The notes under the pieces are model-generated. The model saw only the letters and a list, made by a program, of their open reading frames with translations, was not told the DNA's origin and ran no database searches. This document shows, in pieces, positions 53,911-62,491 of a DNA stretch of 64,000 bases; position 1 is the stretch's first letter; every line of letters starts with the position of its first letter. Origin of the DNA: Bacilliculturomica massiliensis (GTDB lineage Bacteria; Bacillota; Clostridia; Peptostreptococcales; Anaerovoracaceae); assembly GCF_900605495.1 (NCBI RefSeq), contig NZ_LR027602.1, positions 248,001 through 312,000 on the forward strand, given 5' to 3'. The position numbers were made by a program, and so were the translations under genes.

Positions 53911-53941
53911 AAAGTCGTGAAATAACCTATATCACGACTTT
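53911..53941. repeat. Second copy of the GTGAAATA hairpin
   Basis: AAAGTCGTGA (53911-53920) pairs with TCACGACTTT (53932-53941). The 21-base core starting CGTGAAATAACCTAT differs by one base from the reverse complement of the core in the hairpin at 53532-53572. Confidence 0.8.
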
Positions 53942-54018
53942 CGCGGGCGCAAAGACAGCCATCACGGCTGAAGACAGCGGCTCTCCCGGTGGGCCCACAC
54001 CTCCCGGAAAGAAAGAGA

Positions 54019-54049
54019 AAAATCCGGCGCCCCCACATCGCCGGATTTT
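54019..54049 (+). terminator. Hairpin in the leader of the cytochrome cluster
   Basis: AAAATCCGGCG (54019-54029) pairs with CGCCGGATTTT (54039-54049), with a short T-run. It is 65 bases before the first cytochrome gene, so it may terminate upstream transcription or lie in the leader. Confidence 0.55.
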
Positions 54050-54113
54050 GCACCGCTGGACAGATGCAGTGTTCGATATAGAAATGGAAGACAGTACTGC
54101 AGGAGGAGAGGTA

Positions 54114-57100
54114 ATGAACAAAACAGAATGGAAGCGGATGCTCTGCGCGGCGCTGATTCTCTGCATGATGACAGCGATGATCCCTGTCGGAACAGCCTAT
54201 GCAGCGGAGAAGCTCGTATTTAATTTTGAAAGCGGGACGCTTGCGCCCTTTACCATGGTAACGGGAAACACGCCGGGGCCGATTGGTAGCCGGACGACGG
54301 AGTTCAACTCCCCGCAGAGAAATATCAATAAAGAAGGGACCTATTATCTGACGTCCATCGAGGACGGATCAGGCGGCTACAGCGACGGCTATACGGCGGA
54401 GTTCAGATCGCCGCTGTTTGTTCTCACAGGGACGGAAGTCACCTTCAAGGTGGGAGGAGGAACGGATTCTTCCAAGCTTTACGTGGCGCTGTGCGATGAA
54501 AGCGGCACAGTTGTCAGGAAGGCGACGAGTCCGACGAATCAATATCTATTCACAGATGTGACCTGGGACCTGTCGGGGGCCATAACGCCGGGGAATGTGT
54601 ATTACCTGAAGATCGTAGATTCCTCCACCGGGGGATGGGGACATATCATCTTCGATGATTTTCAGGCCCAGGGCTACGTCTGCGAATATCTGACGGACAA
54701 TATCGCGAAGGCGGTCACCGGATGGGATCAGGCCAGCCTGGAGGCGCTGCGGACCACGGTGGCCGAGAGCAGCGACAGCTGGAGCGATCCATCGGAGGCC
54801 GAGGCGGTGTATCTGCAGATTTCAGAGCTTCAAAGCCGTCTGCGGGAACTGTGCTCCGGCACGGTGGCGCTGGACGACCCGCGAATCCCGGTCTTCACGA
54901 AGGACGCCGACAATCTGAAGCAGGCGATCAGCACGAAGGCTCTGGGACTGCAGGGAATGAAGATCCTCTTCGTGACCCGGCAGCAGTACGCGGGCAGCCA
55001 TCACAACACGCACACCATGTTCCCCGCCGCGGACGGAGAGTACGATGGGAAGGCGAATTTTCGGCCGGGCAGCGCCCTGAAGGTGCTGGATATGGCCACC
55101 GGAGAGGTGACCACGCTGATGGAGACCGCAACGGGGGCGTACCGCGACCCTGACGTATCCTATGATGGAAATCGCGTGCTGCTCTCGGTGAGGGACAGCG
55201 CAGACAGCAGCTACAATATCTGGGAATACACGCTGAATGACAGCAAGACGGCTATCGTGGATTCCAGGCAGCTGACCGCCATGAAGAACGCGGACGATAT
55301 GGACCCGCTCTATATGCCCAGCGGAAACATCGTGTTTTCTTCCACTCGGGACCCGAAGTACGTCATGTGCAACCGCCATATAGCGGCCAATCTCTACCGC
55401 ATGGAGGCCGATGGGGCCAACATCGTCAAGATCACCAACAGCACGCTTTTTGAGCGGCCCACCGATGTTCTGAACGACGGACGCATTATCTACGACCGCT
55501 GGGAATACAACGACATGAATTTCGGCAGCGCCCAGGGGCTGTGGACGGTGGGGGAGGACGGAACCCAGCAGGTGACGTATTACGGCAACAATTCCCCCGC
55601 CGGCGCGGTGATCGACGCCAAAGCCATCCCGGGAAGTCAGAAGGTGGCGGCCATCCTCAGTTCCTGCCACGACAGGCCCTGGGGAGCGCTGGCGGTCATC
55701 GACCGGAGCAGGGGCGTGGATGGAAAGGACCCGGTGATCCGCACCTGGCCGGCCAGCGCGATCAACAGCGTGCGGGATCAGAATCAGGGCCTGAGCATCG
55801 ACGCGTATTCCGGTCTGAGTATCAAATATGAGGACCCGCGGCCCCTGGACGAGGATCATATCATAGTCAGCAGGCAGGTCCAGTCTGGCAGCGAGAAGAT
55901 GGGGCTTTATCTGGTGGACAGCAGTGGAAAAGAGTCGAAGCTGTATGTGGACGACACGTCCCGGGGGGCCTATGACGCCACAGTGCTTGCGAGCAGGACG
56001 AAGCCCATCGTGCTGTCGGAACGGAGAAATTATAAGGACGAAGCGGGGACCTTTTTCGTGCAGAATGTGTACGAGGGAGAGCACATGCAGGGCGTTGAAA
56101 AAGGCACGGTCAAGACACTGCGCATCGTGGAGTCCGTGCCCAAGCGTTATGTGGCGATTTCGAACCAGTGGGCGGCCGAGGGACAGGAAAATCCCGGAGT
56201 CAACTGGCACAGCTTCGAGGTGAAGCGGGTGCTGGGGGAGGTGCCCGTTTATTCCGACGGCTCGGCCTATTTCGAGGTGCCGCAGGACAAGTTTGTATAT
56301 TTTCAGCTGCTGGATAAGGACGGGAAGATGATCCAGTCCATGCGCAGCGGCACGCTGGTCCAGTCCGGAGAGAAGACGGGCTGCGTGGGCTGCCACGAGG
56401 ACAGGAGGATCACACCCGATTTAAACAACCCGGTGAAGACGCCGGAGGCGCTGCGGCGGAGCTTTTCCGCGGACGGCGTCAACGTGCCGGACAAGCCGAC
56501 TCTGTATGAGCAGACCAGGGGCGGGACTGTCTACGGCGGGACGCCCTATGAAGAGACGAAAAACATGAATTACCTGACAGACGTACAGCCCATCTTCACG
56601 GCAAAATGCCTGGACTGTCACGGGTATGACAGGAAGGACGGAAACCTGACGCTGGCGCCGGACAAGGGTGTTATTTTCAACGCGTCCTACGTGGATCTCT
56701 GGAGAGCCAGGGGAACCTCGGCGCGGTTTGGAAACTATCTGGGCGTTATCGGCGCAGGCTCCACGGTCTTCACTCCGGCCATGAGCTGGGGCTCCTATTC
56801 CAGCCCTCTGGTAAAGGCTGTGTTCAGCTCTCAGCACGAGAGTTATCTGAAGAGCGTGGGCAAAGAGCCGCTGACCGCGGCGGAAAAGCGGAAGATTGCG
56901 GAGTGGGTGGATCTGAACGCCACATATTACGGCGATTACAGTACGAATTATCCCAACGGACCGGGCGGACGCTCTCCGCTGAGCTCCTCGGAGCTGAGCA
57001 AGATACCGGGCGGCCTGCAGTGGAACTTCGGGTGGAGCGAGAGCAGAGCCATGCCCATCTATTTTGACAATCCGGAGAAGAGTCCCATCCTGTCCCGCTG

Positions 57101-57356
57101 GGCGGTGGGCTCCGCCGAATACAATCAGGCGCTCGATGTGATCAGGACGGGCCAGCAGCGTCTGAAGGACAATCCCGACGTGGACATGCCGGGCTACACG
57201 CCGCGGAAAGAGGACGCCTGGCGGAATGAGAAAGTCGCCATCCGAGACCAGATCGAGGCGGAAAACCGAAAGGCCATCGATGAAGGCCGCAAGCTCTACG
57301 ACTGGGATCACGAGATCCAGGATCCGCTGACGGCGTGGCCGGGGTGGAATCAGTGA
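54114..57356 (+). CDS. Exported di-heme c-type cytochrome with HzsA-like domain
   Basis: The 1080-residue protein begins with a signal peptide ending near TAYAA. Residues 32-205 form a beta-rich module (FNFESGTLAPFTMVTG) shared with the protein at 62492, then a helical FIVAR-like stretch (about 210-255). A propeller-like region follows (about 270-640, with DPDVSYDGNRVLLSVRDSAD and DMDPLYMPSGNIVFSSTRD) and two haem sites, CVGCH (757-761) and CLDCH (832-836). The layout matches proteins related to hydrazine synthase alpha, but many such relatives occur outside anammox bacteria, and no other hydrazine-synthase subunit is present. ATG 54114 follows AGGAGG. Its stop overlaps the resB start. Redox partner and substrate unknown. 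Confidence 0.85.
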   Translation: MNKTEWKRMLCAALILCMMTAMIPVGTAYAAEKLVFNFESGTLAPFTMVTGNTPGPIGSRTTEFNSPQRNINKEGTYYLTSIEDGSGGYSDGYTAEFRSPLFVLTGTEVTFKVGGGTDSSKLYVALCDESGTVVRKATSPTNQYLFTDVTWDLSGAITPGNVYYLKIVDSSTGGWGHIIFDDFQAQGYVCEYLTDNIAKAVTGWDQASLEALRTTVAESSDSWSDPSEAEAVYLQISELQSRLRELCSGTVALDDPRIPVFTKDADNLKQAISTKALGLQGMKILFVTRQQYAGSHHNTHTMFPAADGEYDGKANFRPGSALKVLDMATGEVTTLMETATGAYRDPDVSYDGNRVLLSVRDSADSSYNIWEYTLNDSKTAIVDSRQLTAMKNADDMDPLYMPSGNIVFSSTRDPKYVMCNRHIAANLYRMEADGANIVKITNSTLFERPTDVLNDGRIIYDRWEYNDMNFGSAQGLWTVGEDGTQQVTYYGNNSPAGAVIDAKAIPGSQKVAAILSSCHDRPWGALAVIDRSRGVDGKDPVIRTWPASAINSVRDQNQGLSIDAYSGLSIKYEDPRPLDEDHIIVSRQVQSGSEKMGLYLVDSSGKESKLYVDDTSRGAYDATVLASRTKPIVLSERRNYKDEAGTFFVQNVYEGEHMQGVEKGTVKTLRIVESVPKRYVAISNQWAAEGQENPGVNWHSFEVKRVLGEVPVYSDGSAYFEVPQDKFVYFQLLDKDGKMIQSMRSGTLVQSGEKTGCVGCHEDRRITPDLNNPVKTPEALRRSFSADGVNVPDKPTLYEQTRGGTVYGGTPYEETKNMNYLTDVQPIFTAKCLDCHGYDRKDGNLTLAPDKGVIFNASYVDLWRARGTSARFGNYLGVIGAGSTVFTPAMSWGSYSSPLVKAVFSSQHESYLKSVGKEPLTAAEKRKIAEWVDLNATYYGDYSTNYPNGPGGRSPLSSSELSKIPGGLQWNFGWSESRAMPIYFDNPEKSPILSRWAVGSAEYNQALDVIRTGQQRLKDNPDVDMPGYTPRKEDAWRNEKVAIRDQIEAENRKAIDEGRKLYDWDHEIQDPLTAWPGWNQ

Positions 57357-58024
57357 GAAACTCGATGAAGGCGGCCGCTGTTTCCATGGGCCTGCTGGCT
57401 GCGGCCCTGCTGGTCGGTTCGCTGTTGAATGACGGGTTGTTCGGGGGAGCCTTTTACACGAAATGGATCTTTTTGATCCCAAGCGCGCTGTTTTCCGGGG
57501 TGCTGGTCCTCTGTCTTGTACAGAGGGGGGGAAAAGGTCTGTGGTTTTATCTCTCTCACGGCGGGCTGATTCTGGTGATCGTGGGCGCCCTTCTGGGATG
57601 GGCCATCGGCCGGGAAGCAACCTTTCAGATCCCGATTGATTCGAATACGACCTACGGCGAGGTACAGATGTCCTCGGGGGAGCTCCTGTCCTTCGGCTTT
57701 GACATCTCCGCTCAAAGCTTTGCGCTGGAGCGGAAGGGGGAGGCGGTGAGCCAGTATACGGCGGAGCTGCGGGTGATCGACGGCGAGACAGACGACGTCC
57801 GCCCCATGAAGGTGAATGCGCCGGTGGCTCATCGGGGCTGGAAATTTTACCTGATGGATTATGACCACGAAAATCAGTCGTATCTGTTCCTGTACGCGAA
57901 GAAGGATCCTGGAAACCGTCTCTTCGCCGCAGGGCTGTGGATGATCGTGATCGGAACGGCGGGCCTCTGTTTTCAGGGCGCGTTCGGGGCGAAAGGAAAC
58001 GGAGGGCGCAATGGAAAAGCTTGA
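57353..58024 (+). CDS. resB: ResB-like cytochrome c biogenesis protein (short form)
   Basis: The 223-residue protein has three N-terminal membrane helices, including LWFYLSHGGLILVIVGALLG with the histidine typical of ResB haem handling, an extracytoplasmic region (GREATFQIPIDSNTTYGEV), and a C-terminal helix. Usual ResB proteins have 400-550 residues, so this is a reduced version. GTG 57353 overlaps the previous stop (GTGA), and the ccsA start lies inside its end. With CcsA it forms the System II haem-attachment complex for the cytochromes on either side. Confidence 0.8.
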   Translation: MRNSMKAAAVSMGLLAAALLVGSLLNDGLFGGAFYTKWIFLIPSALFSGVLVLCLVQRGGKGLWFYLSHGGLILVIVGALLGWAIGREATFQIPIDSNTTYGEVQMSSGELLSFGFDISAQSFALERKGEAVSQYTAELRVIDGETDDVRPMKVNAPVAHRGWKFYLMDYDHENQSYLFLYAKKDPGNRLFAAGLWMIVIGTAGLCFQGAFGAKGNGGRNGKA

Positions 58025-58793
58025 GCTTCTGGCTGCGGCGCTGAGTTTGGGGGCGGCGGTCTGTTATCTGGCCGCAGGGGCTCTTTTTCTCGGGAGACCG
58101 GATAAGGGCGCTGCTGCGGCGGCCCTTGGCTGGTGCTTTAACCTGGGCATTTTTATCAAGAATATTGTACTGAACGGATATGCGCCCTTTGCCAGCATGT
58201 ATCAGGTGTTGTCCGTGCTGTCGCTGTGCTTTGTGCCCATCTGCCTGTTCCTGACGCGGAAGAGACAGGCGGATCGCTGGCTGTGGCCTTATTTCTGTTT
58301 TCCGGCGGCGCTGCCGCTGATCGGAACGCTGTTTATGGACAAAGAGCTGAAGTGGGCTCTCGTCCCGGCGCTGCAGTCGGCCTGGTTTGTGCCCCACGTG
58401 CTCAGCTACATGCTGTCCTACTCGCTGGCTGCCGTGGCCTTTGCGCTGACAGCGGTCTCTGCAGTGAGACGGGAAGGGGAGCAGAGGCTGCGGTATGAGC
58501 ACGCGGCGTATCGCATTTTGAGGACGGCATTTCCTTTCATGACCGCAGGGCTTTGTTTCGGAGCCCTTTGGGCAGATCAGGTCTGGGGGAATTTCTGGCA
58601 GTGGGATGTGAAGGAAATCTGGTCGCTGATCACGGCGCTCTGTTATCTGTGCTATTTTCATTTTCGGCGGGTTCCGGGCGGCCGCCGTGCGGCGAATATT
58701 TGGTCAGTTCTGGGATTCGCCAGTCTGATCGTCACCTTTTTATGTGTCAACCTGCTGCCCGGAGTGGAGGAATCCTTCCACTTGTACGCGTGA
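58011..58793 (+). CDS. ccsA: CcsA/CcmC-type haem handling protein of cytochrome c biogenesis
   Basis: The 260-residue protein has about eight membrane segments. The tryptophan-rich WWD motif is present as WGNFWQWDVKEIWSL, preceded by WFVPHVLSYMLSYSLA with a haem-ligand histidine. CcsA presents haem to CxxCH apocytochromes outside the membrane. It is translationally coupled to resB and flanked by two cytochrome genes. Confidence 0.9.
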   Translation: MEKLELLAAALSLGAAVCYLAAGALFLGRPDKGAAAAALGWCFNLGIFIKNIVLNGYAPFASMYQVLSVLSLCFVPICLFLTRKRQADRWLWPYFCFPAALPLIGTLFMDKELKWALVPALQSAWFVPHVLSYMLSYSLAAVAFALTAVSAVRREGEQRLRYEHAAYRILRTAFPFMTAGLCFGALWADQVWGNFWQWDVKEIWSLITALCYLCYFHFRRVPGGRRAANIWSVLGFASLIVTFLCVNLLPGVEESFHLYA

Positions 58794-58813
58794 GGAAAGA
58801 AAGGAGCCGACGA

Positions 58814-61800
58814 GTGCTGAGAAAAATCAAGGGATGGGGAAAACGTCCGTCTGTTCTGCTTCTGACGGGGCTGCTTCTTGCGTCCGCCGCCGCGCCGGCG
58901 GCTTACGGCGAAAGCAGACTGGAAGAGTATGAGCGGGAAAATTTGAGTCAGATGACGGTGACCACGCCGCAGGAGGAGATCGTTCCGGAAACAGTGGGCG
59001 GCGAAGGAGCGGAAAAGGCGCTGCTTCGGGCCTGGTCCATCATGCCTGCGTCCGACGGGGCGAAAGGGACAGAGGGCGCGAGAGACGAGTCCGGGTACAG
59101 TTCGCCGCTGGAGGTGGCTGTTTCCTCAAACAAGATCTATGTGGCGGACTATACGGCAGGATGCGTTCGGGTATTGAACGCCGGCGACGACACGCAGAAG
59201 GCGGTGATCCAGCTGGCGGAGCGGCCGACCGCTCTGCGGCTCTCCGCGGACGGCGGGAGACTTTATGTAGGAGCCGGCGGGGCCAACGGAAAAATTTATG
59301 AGATCGACACGGCGGCGGACGCCGTTGTCCGAACGCTGGAGGCGGGTCATACGCCCAGCGCTCTGGAGCTCTCCGCGGACGGCGGTACGCTTTATGCGGC
59401 CAATCGGTTTGACGGCACGCTGCAGGTGGTGGATCTGCATACAGGAGCCACCACAGCGGTGCTGCCTGTCACAAGAGAACCCATGTCCATGGTGCGGACG
59501 GGAGACAAGCTGTTTCTGGCCAGCCATCTGATCACGGGAAGCGCGCAGCAGGACAGTGTGGCCTCCGATGTGGTCTGCATTGATCTGAGCGCGCCGGATA
59601 TCGCGGCGGAATCGGCGCGGACGACGATCCGGCTGATGAACGGTTCCACGAATGTGAAGGATATGGCGGTTTCTCCCGACGGAAAATACGTGTATTTGAG
59701 TCACGCCGTCGGGCGGTACAACGTAGCCACCACCCAGGCGGACCGGGGCTGGATCTACAACAACGCGGTGACGGAGCTCCGCGTGTCAGATATGGCGATA
59801 ACGGCAGTGATGATGCTGGACGATCTGGACCTGGGAGCCGGAAATCCCTGGGGTGTGGCGGCCACGGACACAAAGCTGTTTGTGGCCATCTCTGGGACCC
59901 GGGAGCTGATGATCATCGACCGGACCAGGATGCGGGCCAAGATCGACGCGGTGACGGACGGAAGCTATTGGAACGGCAGGAATGCGGCGCTGAAATATCA
60001 GGGCTATCTGCAGAATAAAGATGATATCGCCAACGACCTGACCTTTCTGACGGAGATGAAGACGCGGGTGAGCCTGGGACAGGACGGGCCCAGAGGACTG
60101 GCGGTTTCGGAAGACGGACGGACGGTGTACACGGCTAATTATTTTTCCGGAAGTCTCTCCGCGGTAAGCGCGGATGGAGGGTCAAAGCGAACGGTGAGCT
60201 TCGACACGGCGGCGGAGGATGACGTGAGAACCGGCGAACGGCTGTGGAACGACGCTACCATCGGCTATCAGCAGTGGCAGAGCTGCGCCTCCTGTCACCC
60301 AGACGCCAGAGTGGACGGTCTGAACTGGGACAATCTGAACGACGGTATCGGCACGCCCAAGCAGGCCAGAAGCATGCTCTATACATTTAAAAGGGGAAGG
60401 GTGATGGCCACGGGGATCCGGGCCAACGCCAAGGTAGCTGTGCGGGCCGGACTGAAGTATATCATGTTCAACGCCAACTATCCGGAGGAAGGGCTTCTGA
60501 AGATCGACGCGTATCTCCAGTCCCTTGAGCCTGAGAGCAGCCCGTATCTGGTGAATGGACGGCTCAGCGAGTCGGCCCAGCGCGGCAGAGCGCTTTTCGA
60601 TGGACAGGCCGGCTGCGCCGGCTGCCACGCCGGAGAGCTCAAGGGGCAGGATAAGCTGATCTACAACTATACGCAGACCGGAAATGAGACGCGGGGGCTG
60701 TTGGTGCCCCCGTTGGTGGAGGCCTGGCGGACGGCGCCCTATCTGTGCGACGGCAGGGCGGCCACGGTGAACGATGTGTTGACTACCTTTAACCCGGGTT
60801 ACGACCAGGGGAAAGGAATCCATGGAAATGTCAACGATCTGTCGGAATCTCAGCTGGAGGATCTGTGCAATTATGTGATGTCTCTCTCCGATGAAATTAC
60901 AATGCTGACGGCAAGTCCCGCGCTGCTGGACTTCGGCGTCATAAACGACGGGACGGCATCGCCGCCGGCGATGACCGCAATTGTCCAAAATGAGTCGGAC
61001 GCCGTCATTTCCGGGCTGAAAGTCCGCATGAAGGACGCCGTTTCCTTCCGAGCAGAGCTGGCGAAGAGCGAGCTGGCCCCCGGCGAGACGGCGGACCTGA
61101 CGATCTCGCTGACCGGCGGCGCGGTTGGTCCGGGCGCTTACAGCGATATGGCGGTAGTCAGCGCGGAGGGGATGGACGCGGTCACGGTGGAGACGCAGGT
61201 GTTGATTCCGGGAGAGCTTGCTTTGAGCGGCTCAGCGGTGGTCGGAGAAACGATGGCCATGGCGCCCAAGGGAGTTCGCAGCGATCTGAGCTATCAGTGG
61301 TACAGAGGAGCGGGGGCGGAGAATATGAGTCCCATTGGGGGCGCGCGCCAAAGCTTCTATACACTTACCGCAGCCGACGAGGGCATGGTGGTGAAGGTGG
61401 AAGCGGCCCGGGGCGGCGAGACGGTGCTGACCTCTTCGGTCAGCGAGACGGTGAGCCGGACGGCTCAGACTGTCAGGCTGCAGGTTGAAGGCGTGCCGAG
61501 AGTGGGCGAGACGCTGACAGCAGCCGTGACCGGGACGGACGAGCCGTATACCTATCGCTGGCTGACCGGTTCCACAGTGCTGAGCAATACGGATACCTGT
61601 AAAATACGCCCGTATGAACAGGGCAAGGTGATCACAGTAGAGGCCGTCTGCGCCCAGACAGAAAACGTCCTGAAGAGCCGGCTGCATCCTGTATTGGAAA
61701 AAAATCAGGCGCTGGTGCGGATGACGGTCAAGGATGAAATGGGAGACCCGCTGGGGGCCTGTGATATTTATGGCCAGGACGATCCGGAGACGGCGCTGGC

Positions 61801-62434
61801 TGTTACAGGAAGCGACGGAAGGGCAGAATTTGCAGTCGGTGCGGGAAACTACACATTCACAGTGAAAAACGGCGGCCGGGAAACTTCGGTGGCTCTTGAG
61901 ATCGGCGCGGCGCAGATCGAAGCTGGATCTGCGGAGTGCGGCGCGGTTCTCGCCCGGGGCGAGACGTACACGCTGAGCGGGAGGTTCACAGCAGCCGGCG
62001 AGTACGGGGCCAGGGCGGAGCTTCTTGACGAGACGGGAAGCGTGGTGGCCTCCGCGGATCTGCGGGCGCAGAAACAGAAGGAATTCACACTGACGGCTGC
62101 GGAGGGAAGCTATACGCTCCGGCTCACGAAGCCCGGTCATCTGAGCTGCACCGTCAGGGAGATTCCGCTGCGGGGAGATCTGACCATCCTAGAAGGGCTG
62201 GTATTGATCCCGGGAAAGATCAGGCCGGGTACGAGCACCATCGATTTCAACGATATCGCCGCCATGTCCGGCGCCTTCGCCGGTCTCTTCCGTGCAGCCG
62301 ATCAGCCTGACATCGATGGAGACGGTCTGTTCACGGCGCTGGATCTGCAGTATGTGCGGCAGAATTACGGCAAGTCCGCCATAGATACGACCTTTGCGGA
62401 GCTTGAAGGGGGTGTTGCCGCGCTGGAGAAATAG
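58814..62434 (+). CDS. Exported propeller di-heme cytochrome with Ig-like and dockerin-like C-terminus
   Basis: The 1206-residue protein starts at GTG 58814 (AAGGAG 8 bases upstream) with a signal peptide (SVLLLTGLLLASAAAPAAYG). A YVTN-type beta-propeller (about 90-480, with ALRLSADGGRLYVGAGGANG and LAVSEDGRTVYTANYFSGSL) is followed by a di-heme peroxidase-like part with CASCH (491-495), CAGCH (601-605) and LLVPPLVEAWRTAPYLCDG. Then come a DUF1573-like segment, two Ig-like domains, a carboxypeptidase-regulatory-like domain, and a dockerin-like end (about 1135-1195) with the calcium loop DIDGDGLFTALDLQ (from 1166). A cytochrome ending in dockerin is very unusual. Haem-site and propeller calls firm; the dockerin has only one full loop. 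Confidence 0.85.
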   Translation: MLRKIKGWGKRPSVLLLTGLLLASAAAPAAYGESRLEEYERENLSQMTVTTPQEEIVPETVGGEGAEKALLRAWSIMPASDGAKGTEGARDESGYSSPLEVAVSSNKIYVADYTAGCVRVLNAGDDTQKAVIQLAERPTALRLSADGGRLYVGAGGANGKIYEIDTAADAVVRTLEAGHTPSALELSADGGTLYAANRFDGTLQVVDLHTGATTAVLPVTREPMSMVRTGDKLFLASHLITGSAQQDSVASDVVCIDLSAPDIAAESARTTIRLMNGSTNVKDMAVSPDGKYVYLSHAVGRYNVATTQADRGWIYNNAVTELRVSDMAITAVMMLDDLDLGAGNPWGVAATDTKLFVAISGTRELMIIDRTRMRAKIDAVTDGSYWNGRNAALKYQGYLQNKDDIANDLTFLTEMKTRVSLGQDGPRGLAVSEDGRTVYTANYFSGSLSAVSADGGSKRTVSFDTAAEDDVRTGERLWNDATIGYQQWQSCASCHPDARVDGLNWDNLNDGIGTPKQARSMLYTFKRGRVMATGIRANAKVAVRAGLKYIMFNANYPEEGLLKIDAYLQSLEPESSPYLVNGRLSESAQRGRALFDGQAGCAGCHAGELKGQDKLIYNYTQTGNETRGLLVPPLVEAWRTAPYLCDGRAATVNDVLTTFNPGYDQGKGIHGNVNDLSESQLEDLCNYVMSLSDEITMLTASPALLDFGVINDGTASPPAMTAIVQNESDAVISGLKVRMKDAVSFRAELAKSELAPGETADLTISLTGGAVGPGAYSDMAVVSAEGMDAVTVETQVLIPGELALSGSAVVGETMAMAPKGVRSDLSYQWYRGAGAENMSPIGGARQSFYTLTAADEGMVVKVEAARGGETVLTSSVSETVSRTAQTVRLQVEGVPRVGETLTAAVTGTDEPYTYRWLTGSTVLSNTDTCKIRPYEQGKVITVEAVCAQTENVLKSRLHPVLEKNQALVRMTVKDEMGDPLGACDIYGQDDPETALAVTGSDGRAEFAVGAGNYTFTVKNGGRETSVALEIGAAQIEAGSAECGAVLARGETYTLSGRFTAAGEYGARAELLDETGSVVASADLRAQKQKEFTLTAAEGSYTLRLTKPGHLSCTVREIPLRGDLTILEGLVLIPGKIRPGTSTIDFNDIAAMSGAFAGLFRAADQPDIDGDGLFTALDLQYVRQNYGKSAIDTTFAELEGGVAALEK

Positions 62435-62491
62435 AAGGGCTCCCTCAAAGGGAGAGACGTTATTGAGTGTGAGTTTGAAAAGGAGGAAGTT

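Noticed and set aside
54114-57356. True hydrazine synthase (anammox) function
   Set aside because: Only an alpha-like domain is present; beta and gamma subunits and hydrazine dehydrogenase are missing, and the rest of the window is of a fermentative amino-acid user.
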